NCBI RefSeq assembly: GCF_021730395.1
Contig: NC_069361.1
Span: forward strand, 73,541,001 to 73,605,000
Source: Mercenaria mercenaria
Taxonomy: Eukaryota > Mollusca > Bivalvia > Venerida > Veneridae
Direction: 5' to 3'
DNA: 64,000 nt
The position numbers were made by a program, and so were the translations under genes. The notes beneath the pieces were generated by a model. It worked only from the letters and a program-made list of their open reading frames with translations. It did not search any database and was not told where the DNA came from. Positions 55,078 through 64,000 of this stretch are shown piece after piece (the first letter of the stretch is position 1; every line of letters begins with the position of its first letter).

Positions 55078-56816
55078 TATCAATTTTCAACTCTTTTTTC
55101 CAAGATTTATCAATGATACATGTTGTTGTTTTTTTTTTACACTCAAATAAATTTCCCTGTCCGTTTTCTGTATCTTGGACAAGTCATCACGATAAAATCA
55201 AAGGTTTTCCATATTTTCCCGTACCATACCGTACATTTGCAGGAATGTCGGGCGCTAGAATTCGATAAAAATGTTTTTAACAAAAACAGTTTAAAAAGGC
55301 TAATTTTTCAAATTCTACAAAATTAATGAATTAACTTTTGCGTGAAGTTCCTATGAATAATCACATCTCATGTACAAGTGGAAGTGGAATGTTGTTAAGG
55401 ATGTTGGGTGTATTTTATAGTGCTGGAAAAAAAAATCTTACCATTCCCTTTTGCATTTACTGTTGTTTATGCTATGATTTTGAGATGTATATGAATTCAT
55501 GATGTAAATTAGTGATGCAGTAAAACAAAACTCTGGATACAAAAGATTCTGTAACTTTTCAGCAGTCAAAATGTCGGGCAAAAGCTATACATTGTTTATG
55601 TATGTAATGTTAAATAAATATTGATTGTGATGATTTTCTAATGATTTTTAGCAGTAGAGATATAATACAATTAAAAGTAATTTGATAATACAGGTCTTTC
55701 AAAGAGAATGTATAACATGCGATATTAGACTATTTTTTTCCACATAATTTTATTTCATTCGCGATCCGGAAGTAGTTTAATTCATACAAATTCACATTGT
55801 GCCCAAAGCTTTAAGAAAAAAAAAATAGACAATCAGATGTCAGTGTGAAGTAAGACACTCGTAGAGAGCAACTATATCACAACACTTTTGTAATTATTAT
55901 ACAGTTTAAAGGGATGAAATTTAGTAGTAAAAGTTAACTTTGATTACGACCGCGTTGTACCAGTGCCTATGTCTGTATATTAAGTTACAAAACACATCTT
56001 AGATCCTGCACACAGTAGTAAATAGATGCACATGTAACTTCCCTAAAACATTATTATAATATATATTTTGTTAAAATATGTTGTCCAGACTTTTCTTAAA
56101 AATGTGCACGGTGCGGACGCTTATTCCAAAGGGGTCGTTTATTAAATGTGTACTATAGATCTATCTTTAATTAAACAACTTGATTTTAGTATTGTGTTAA
56201 TAGTGACCTAGTCATACTCAAGCAGCGGTTACTCTCGACCATGCCAGTCGCGCGACCACGGGCTGTCTTGATATTTTTCTGCGATGTAAACATGACAATC
56301 ACGTAATAAGCCCAGCCCCCTACTAGTCTACGACCTGTAGCAGACTGATAGAATGACTGGTCACAAGATCTAGAATGATTTTTCGTACGACTACCAAGGA
56401 TTGTCGTGAAAATGTCACACGACTATAGTCACGACAGGCTGCGACTGGCAATGACTAGTTGTGTAGCTGATCGTGACTGGACGTGCAACGATTTGGACTA
56501 CTACCAACCATGACAACGTGAGATCACTGAAGAATTATAACTCAGCAGTTTCTCGACAACTGAAGACCTACCTAAGACCAGCTAAAATCAGTATGGTCGC
56601 AGAGAGGTTTTGAACATTTGACATGCGACAACCAAGACAATCCTAAACCACAATGGACTTGTGGCAGAGCGTTTCAGCGTTTCCTTGCGATTTCCAGTAG
56701 TAGCCGGTCGTAACCTTTTGCTAAGACCTGTTTTCACTACTAAAGTTCTCTTTGTTCAAGAAAACTTTGACACAGTTTTGAACAATTTTTGATAGCGACA
56801 ACGCTCTAAAACTTTG

Positions 56817-56930
56817 TTCGTTTGTTTGTTTGCTTTTAGACTTAGCAACGTTTTCAACAGTATTTCATTAATGTAACGGCGGGCAATTATATATATTAGC
56901 CTTTCAAGTGTTTCTGGATTCTGAACAACT
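56817..56930 (-). mobile_element. SINE 3' fragment, family of 1203-1493
   Basis: 'gtttgtttgtttgc' and 'caacagtatttcattaatgt' followed by 'aacggcgggcaattatatat' match the 3' half of the SINE at 1203. The head is missing. Confidence 0.65.
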
Positions 56931-58179
56931 CACTTATTTAGATATAGTTAACCAACAGTAACACTAATATTTTGTAATTATGTTACCTCCAATTATTTAA
57001 TTTTTGTGAGTCTAAATATATCATGCTACTGATCTAATGCAAGTGTGACGGGAGTTTTATTGTGCATGAAACCATAATAACCCCTGTTATCCAATAGACA
57101 TAACCTTTAATTCCAATAGTGTTAATTTGTTATGATCCCAAGGAGTGACGGTCGACCTCTCTTACTACCCAAGTTTCAAATACCAAATAGAAAGTTCATC
57201 AAAAGATGAGTGTTAGTTTATATGATTTTCTATTGTATAATAAATTATTGTTGAATACAATGAGCATCATTTCTTTGCAACTTTCTCTACAACGATAGTC
57301 AATATTCAAAAAGTTATAGTGTTTGGTTTTTAATTATTGCTTCATGGGATGATTTCTTTTCTTATATACGGTTATATTTGTACACGTGGCATGGTATTAG
57401 TTAATAGCCGTAGAATAGATGCCTCACGTAAACTGTCAATGAGTAATATTTAGGCGCGTAATCATAATGAGTTGCGTTGCTGGGGATTTAAAGTATTGAA
57501 AATGTTGGATTGCAGTATAGATTAAGAACAGTCTCCTGTGCGTTGCTTACAAAAGAAAATGCATTACTTCTTGACAAAATTATGACGCTTTACAAAAGAG
57601 TTTGAATATTTTTTTGCAATTTTAAATTAATACCGCATTTCTGACACTTTTCGGAAGATATATTAATTAGCAAATATAGACGGCATTTGTGACCCAGAGT
57701 TATACCAAACACTTGCATTTATAACTGCCTTGGAAATCAATCCGCTGGAACATTACAGAATATACAGAATATGGAGATGGCCGAGCTATACGACCGTCCA
57801 CTACAGTCACACAAATTTGGAGCATCATTTTGGTAAAATCCATAAATACCTCCTTTCTGCAGTTATCTTATCTGCTTCTCCGATAAACGTCATTAGCGAC
57901 ATTATCTACTGTATCTATTTAAACCTCTGCTGAAATGTAACAAAACCTTTAGTAGAACAATATATTATTTTCAGCCAATAAAAGATATGCATGCATGTAT
58001 TCAGTTCCGCCCAGCCCCGCTGTTTTTATTGGTTGAAGAATTATAAAGTTACAGCTTTTATTGGTTCTTTAAGTAGGTCAAAAAGGTCTCGAACAGCTGA
58101 TCGACGAACTAACGCATTTCACAGAGCACTCTACATCCATATTGGATGTTATTTTCGTGTCAAACAGAAATAAATTTCT
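56931..58179. other. Intergenic, no supported gene
   Basis: AT-rich. Around 57970-58065 three CCAAT/ATTGG motifs occur within 90 bases (ccaataaaag, attggttgaag, attggttctt), which could be promoter-like, but no transcript is identifiable. Confidence 0.35.
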
Positions 58180-58671
58180 GCGGAAATTTACAATATTAAT
58201 TGGAATAGCTGCATCAATCTTGATATAAATACATATGCCTCAAATATAACTAATCAAATCACAGCCATTGCAAAGCATAACATTCCTAACAAAAAATGTC
58301 ACAGTTAGACCCTCAGACGTCCCTTGGATGAACAACGACATAAGGAAGAACATACGCAAGCGTAAGCGAATTTACAGGAAAACTAAGAGAACAAACTCAC
58401 CCCATCATTGGCAAAAATTTCGACAAGTCCGAAATGAAACTGTTTTGTTAATTCATGAAGCTAAATCACAGTACTTCACCAAACTTTCAGACAAACTTAA
58501 AAATGGCACATTCTCTTCCAAAGACTGGTGGAATACCTTAAAATCTTCCATCACTACAACTAACAATAAAACTATTCCTCCACTATTTAATTCAAACACT
58601 CGTCAAACAACATCTTCTGATTTCGAAAAAGCTAATCTTTTAAATGATTACTTTCAAGAGCAGACATACAT
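58180..58671 (+). mobile_element. LINE fragment (CR1/jockey-type, linker between endonuclease and RT)
   Basis: Peptides AIAKHNIPNK, then VTVRPSDVPWMNNDIRKNIR, KFRQVRNETVLLIHEAKSQY and KANLLNDYF are typical of the region between the endonuclease and reverse transcriptase of such LINEs. The first piece is in another frame than the rest, shifted at the A-run 58291-58296. Neither the endonuclease nor RT palm motifs are present: the left side is lost and the right side is cut by the LTR element at 58672. Confidence 0.75.
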
Positions 58672-59074
58672 TGTTGCGAACTGCGAGTCTGTTTTGCATA
58701 TATAATTACAGTTGCGACGTTATCTTGGTGTCGTCGGAGCCTTGGTTCATCTGTTGGGAGTCTTGGTGTCCGCCGGAACCACTGCGTCGTCGGAACCTAG
58801 TTCATGATTTCCAGGTCACGTGTTTCACGGATTTTACAATGTTTTTGTAAGAGTATAAAAGGCTGTTGTTCAGGAATTAAGGAGTTCACTGTTAAAATAA
58901 GAAAAGTTAGGAAGATAAAAATAATTATAAATATAAATTTTTCGTCACTAAAATAAATTATGTGAAACTGGATGGATTTTATTATTTGTGTTTTAGATGG
59001 GAATAAAATAAATCCAATGTGGCGTGTAATGAGATAAATACAGTCCGAAACTAAAGAAAGAAAACTTCGCCACA
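58672..59074 (+). repeat. 5' LTR of the BEL/Pao fossil
   Basis: Starts TGTTGCGAAC and ends CGCCACA (TG...CA), with a TATAAAAGG box at about 58853. The element's internal region follows directly. Only one LTR is present in the window, so no LTR-LTR age estimate is possible. Confidence 0.72.
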
Positions 59075-62000
59075 TTGTTTGGTCCCGCGCACCGGATTCC
59101 GGAACTTAAAGTGATTTGGAATATTGAAGCTTATCACTAGTGCTTGAAATATAGCAATAAAAATGGCTAGTGTGATACATTTAAAAGGTGTAAGGATGAG
59201 GTTTAGAAATGTTCTTCAAAAGGATATTGAAGCTGCGAAGGAGTTACTGAAGTGTGATGTCGAATTTTATGATATTGGCAGGAATATTTCAGAAACAAAT
59301 AAATGTATGCAAAGTCTTAAAGTGTATTGTGAAAAGTTGGAGCTACAAAATGAGAAATTATCTGGTGCTGTTGAAGAAACTGACACGGAGTTTGTCCAAC
59401 AAATTACTGATGAAGATAGTGAATTATGTGCAGATGCTGTAGAGTGTTGTATCATTATACAGCAACACAAGAAGGTATTACTTAGCGAGAAGGAAAAACG
59501 TGAAACAAAACACGTAAAAAGTGTAACGATTGAAGAAACGCAAAACGAACAGCTCGTATCTTTACAGAGAGACATGCAAAGACTAATGGAAATGCAATTA
59601 CAACAACAAGAAAAACTCATAGAAGCTCAGACTAACAAAGGTAAAGTCTCTTCTACGAAGTTACCTAAGTTAGACTTAATATCTTTCAGTGGCGATAAAA
59701 CAAAATGGATTGAATTCTAGGATTCGTTCAAGTGTTCTGTGCACGAAAATGCAACGCTTTCCAACAGTGAAAAATTCAATTATTTGAGGAGTAAAGTGTA
59801 CGGTGAAGCTCAGCGTGCAATATCAGGTCTTACGTTATCCGATGCTATGTACGAAGTAGCTGTCGGAGTTCTAAAGGACCGTTTCGGGAACGAGCAAGAA
59901 GTGGTCGACGTACATTATAACAAGTTGATTAATTTACAACCTGCAACAAACAAAACAAGCAGTTTAAGAGTACTACTTGATACGGTGGGAAAACACTTAC
60001 GCAGCCTAGAAGTGTTAGGACAAAATGTGAATCAAGATGTGATTGTGTCCATGATAAGTGCCAAATTACCAGAAGATGTGTTAGTCCAACTGAAAATTCT
60101 CAATGGTGCGAATAATAAATGGAATACATTTAGACTAAGAGACAGGTTGCGGGAGTATATTATAGCCAGAGAAAGGGCTGAGAAGGACAAAGAACCAGAT
60201 AAAAGATCCTTAAATTCTCACTCAGTAATAAAAGGAATCAGATTAAATGAGTCTAAAGAACCGACAACGAGAAGCTTTGCAAATTCAGGATCCGCTCACG
60301 TGTAAGCAGCCGTTAGAAAACAACCAACTGTGAAAAGACACACCGAAAATTACGCTGATAAATGTCGTTATCGCCAACAAAAGCACTGGAGTGACGAGTG
60401 TAACAAATATCGGACTATCAGTGAAAGGAAACAACAACTAAAGGACAGTTGTTATAAATGCTTGAAGACAGGTCACCAATCCAATGAGTGCAAGAGAAAC
60501 AAAATATGTACCCACTGTGGTGAAGTAAATAAACACGTACATCTCAGTTAGTGTGAATATTGTTCCAACTATTAGTGGTCAGTTACATCGCAGTCCAGTC
60601 AGTATTTTGGAAACAGAACAATTTAAACACGTAGTTGGAAGTGTAGATCTAGCAGATACGATGCCAACAGAAAACGAATCCTCATCAATAGAAATGTTGG
60701 TCGGCAATGACTATTACTTGGATTTCATTCTCTGTCAAAGAATCGAATTACACCCTGGGTTATATTTACTAGGATCTAAGTTAGGATGGATTCTGACTGG
60801 CAGAACTAATGATCAAGACACCAATGACGGCCCGTGCATGCTTATTATTACGCACGGTAAAAGTTTTACAAAGACAAGTTTGTTCACCAATGTGGATAGT
60901 GTAGTACTTGTGAAACCTGATCTAGAGGACTTTTGGAGAGTAGAGTCCATTGGTATTTTAGATAAACAAAACACTTCCGACGATGAAATGGCCATGAAAA
61001 TGTTTCTAGATTCTCTGCAGTTTGAAAATGAACGTTATCAGGTCACATGGCCTTGGACTGAGGACTGTCCGGATTTACCAGTAAATAGAGAGCTGGCTGT
61101 TGTTCGTTTGAAAAGTAGTGTAAAAAATGAAAAACAAACCTGATCTATTACAGAAATACGATGCAGTGATGAAGGATCAACTGAGCAAGGGTGTTACTGA
61201 GAAAGTAGAACAGTCAAAAACAAATGGATTGGTACATTACTTACCTCACCACGCGGTTATTACGCCACAAAAGGCAACAAGAAAAATACGAGTCGTATAC
61301 GACGCATCCGCAAGAACACGAAAAGAAAAGAAAAGCTTAAATGAGTGCATGTATAGAGCACCTGTGATGCTTCAAGACCTCTGTGGTATGCTACTACGAT
61401 TTAGAATACAACATGTAGCAGTAGTTGCTGACATAGAAAAGGCGTTTCTCCAGATTGGATTGCAGTCTAATCAACGTGACGTGACACGATTCCTTTGGTT
61501 GAGGGACTTTGAAAAACCTATATTTGATGCTGATAATATTCAGGAATACCGATTTTGCAGAGTACCTTTCGGTATCATCAGCAGTCCGTTTCTACTGGGA
61601 GCTACTGTAGATTACCATTTAGAATCTTACAACGATGAAATCGCAGAAAAGCTAAGAAACAACATATATGTAGATAATGTTATATCTGGAGCCGAAAATA
61701 CAAGTGAAGCTATTAAGTTATACACAACGTCGAAATCGATGTTTGCAGACGCGTCCATGAATTTAAGGGAATGGATAACGAATAGCGAGGTGGTTAATGA
61801 GTTCATTCCGAAAGAGGACAGAGCATTCACTAACTCAGTAAAAGTTCTTGGACATTGCTCGACACGATAAATTTGTCAAAGCCGAAGGTCGTGTTGGATC
61901 AGCAAGAGTGGACAAAACGTAGCGTGTTAAAATGTATTGCTTCCGTCTTTGATCCACTTGGGTTACTTTCGCCAGTACTCTTACGAGGAGAAGTGCTTCT

Positions 62001-63780
62001 ACAATCGTTATGGCAGAAAAATCACGATTGGGACGAAGAAATAAGTACTGAAGATCAAATGAAAATGTCCGATATTGTATCAGACATCAACAAGATAGAC
62101 ACATTTCATATACCAAGGAAGGTTTGTGAACTTCATGGAACAGTAACGTATTCATTGTTGTATTTCTGTGATGCCTCAGAGAAAGCATATTCTACGGTTA
62201 TATATCTTCACACACATCAAGCTCAAACTTCCATTGTTAATATGGTGTTTTCCAAGACACGTCTTGCGCCAGTGAAGAAAATAACGATTCCGCGGTTGGA
62301 ACTACTAGCGGTTGTGATCGGACTAAGATGTTTAAAGTTTGTACGAGATCAAATTAGAGTACCAGTCGCTCAAAATTATTTGTTGACAGATTCAAAATGC
62401 GTACTACAATGGATTACATCACAAAAGAAATTATCAGTGTTTGTGAAAAACAGAGTCACAGAAATTAAAGAACACAGTAACGTAAACTTGTCATATATTC
62501 CTACGAAGGAGAACCCTGCAGATGTGGCTTCTAGGGGGACAACGCTAGAAAAGTTGAAATCTAACACTACGTGGTGGTATGGTCCAAAATGGTTGCTGGA
62601 ACCAATGCGCGATTGGCCAGTATACAGTGATCAGCAAAGTGATATTGTGAAGAGGAGATAGAAGAAGTATTACAAACAGAAGAGAAAAGCAACAAAGAAA
62701 CAATGTTAGTGCAACTGACCAATGTTGACAATACAGAAAGGGCAAGTAATCCGCCATTTGATATTGACAGTAACAAATATTCTTCTGTAACTCGTCTAAC
62801 AAGAGTTACCGCGTTAGTTTTACGCTTTGTGCAGAAACTCAAAAAAGTGTCGTGTAAAGGTGGCCCTTTAGAAAGTACAGAACTGTTAGAAGCCGAGAAA
62901 ATATGGTTACAACATGTTCAAGAAAGCCATTTTCAAAGTGAAATTGATGCTATCCGTGCCAAAAAGACCACTAGCAGACAATAACAGTTAGGTCTATTTC
63001 CTGACGAACAAGGGCTTATGCGCTGTAAAGGAAGACTCGAAAATGCTAACCTGAGTGAAGGGGCCAGACATCCCATTCTGTTACCGAAAAATAATCACCT
63101 TACTGAACTGATTATAGAAAGAACACACAAATAGTTATTGCATAGTGGTATCTCGCAGACACTTGCTAAAGCAAGACACAAATTTTGGATCATACATGGT
63201 CGAGCAACGGTCAAGTCCGTTTTAAACAAATGTGTATTGTGTAGACGTCATGAAGGTGGTAGTTACAAAATGCCACCAATGTATTCACTGCCATCGTCAA
63301 GAGTGACTGAATCAACACCATTTTCGAGAACAGGATTAGACTATTTTGGTCCAATTTACCTTAAAACATCAGGTGAAGAGAAGAAGTCTTGGATCTGTTT
63401 ATTTACATGTTTAGTAACATGCGCAATTCACCTGGAATTAGTCTCTGATATGTCCACAGAGGAATTTCTGTTGTATTTAAAACGCTTCATAGCACAAAAG
63501 GGGACTCCAGTCGAAATAACAAGTGATAACGCAAAGCAATTCAAAGCCGCAAGTTCGATCCTAGATCAAATTTGACATGGTGTATTACACAGTAACGAAG
63601 TTCAAAGTTACGTGGCAAATGCAAATATAAAATGGAATATCATTGTTGAACTCGCGCCTTGGATGGGCGGGTTTTAGGAACGTTTAGTTGGTTTGGTTAA
63701 AAGATCTTTTAGAAAAAGCAATAGGAAGGAAGCTCTTGACTTTGATTCAGATACAAACGTAAAGTTCAACGGAGTCTAAT
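58672..63780 (+). mobile_element. BEL/Pao-family LTR retrotransposon, fossil, broken
   Basis: A degraded BEL/Pao element in plus orientation. Parts in order: 5' LTR (58672-59074), primer-binding region just after it, gag region (about 59160-60550) with coiled-coil-like start and CCHC knuckles, protease/linker region (about 60550-61130), reverse transcriptase (about 61130-61870), RNase H region (about 61860-62660) and integrase region with zinc-binding and DDE-type core (about 62700-63780). It is interrupted at roughly eight places. No 3' LTR is seen, so the element is also incomplete at its right end. Protein similarity is still easy to recognise, which suggests moderate age. It inserted into a LINE. 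Confidence 0.85.
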
Positions 63781-63903
63781 TGTCCTTGTAAATCGATGTG
63801 AACGAGAATCTCGGGCTATTCATTTGTACATTGTAATTCATACTGCGGCCTTCATTCGCAAAGTAGTAGCCGAGCAAAAATATAGCGTTATAATTTATTT
63901 CAG
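63781..63903. other. Spacer between the BEL/Pao fossil and the zinc-finger exon
   Basis: No repeat or coding signal recognised. It ends in the pyrimidine-rich 'gttataatttatttcag', a plausible splice acceptor. Confidence 0.4.
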
Positions 63904-63911
63904 GTGCAAAT

Positions 63912-64000
63912 ATGCATCAGTGTGACATTTGTGGTAGAAACTACAGCTATAAGAAGAATCTTCTTAGACACATCCGTGAAAAACATAGAGAATTAGAACA
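63912..64000 (+). CDS. C2H2 zinc-finger protein, N-terminus, cut by the window edge
   Basis: From ATG 63912 the frame stays open to the edge (29 codons). MHQCDICGRNYSYKKNL is followed by LRHIREKHRELE: a canonical C-x2-C-x12-H-x4-H finger starting at residue 4. A ttatttcag acceptor ends at 63903, eight bases before the ATG, so this is probably the first coding exon after a 5' UTR intron. It may be a host transcription factor or a finger carried by a mobile element. One finger cannot decide. Confidence 0.6.
   Translation, partial: MHQCDICGRNYSYKKNLLRHIREKHRELE

Overview
The window looks like nuclear DNA of a bivalve mollusc, probably a venerid-like clam. It is AT-rich and has spliced animal genes with GT-AG introns. 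It is packed with repeats typical of bivalve genomes: tRNA-derived SINEs ending in a GACGTTAAACCC-type tail, palindromic MITEs, and elements whose body is a tandem array of 144-180 bp monomers full of 'aaggtcaaggtcac'-type text. No prokaryotic feature is present.

Two host genes can be read with confidence, both on the minus strand. At the left edge are the first two coding exons of DTD2 (D-aminoacyl-tRNA deacylase 2 / ATD), whose remaining exons lie beyond base 1. From 55.1 kb down to 44.4 kb is a complete six-exon RWDD4, 188 codons, with all splice sites in phase. A short THAP-finger-like opening (8.2 kb) and the first C2H2 finger of a further gene cut by the right edge (63.9 kb) are less certain.

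Between the genes most of the sequence is mobile or formerly mobile DNA. 1.8-5.9 kb, 11.9-17.4 kb, 23.6-30.8 kb and 31.5-38.5 kb hold at least nine families of tandem-core elements. They share one plan: 5' AGCTC-type end with a hairpin, a tandem core, an inverted copy of the 5' motif, a short 3' hairpin and a terminal TCTTGTT. Several are nested in one another without target duplication, which recalls non-autonomous Helentron-type (HINE) elements. Fold-back elements and MITEs with clear target duplications lie at 6.5, 20.4, 40.3, 52.1 and 54.1 kb. A 57-bp minisatellite with higher-order structure fills 38.6-40.1 kb.

The most unusual structure is inside RWDD4. Intron 4 carries about a dozen 45-65 bp units derived from the splice acceptor and first 45 bases of exon 5. 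The copies next to the exon are nearly identical to it and those farther away are progressively decayed.

The right end (58.2-63.8 kb) holds a LINE fragment cut by a broken, fossil BEL/Pao LTR retrotransposon. The stretches between these items (notably 8.9-10.8, 17.4-20.4, 21.6-23.3, 42.2-43.0 and 55.1-58.2 kb) show nothing I can support beyond AT-rich intergenic or intronic sequence.
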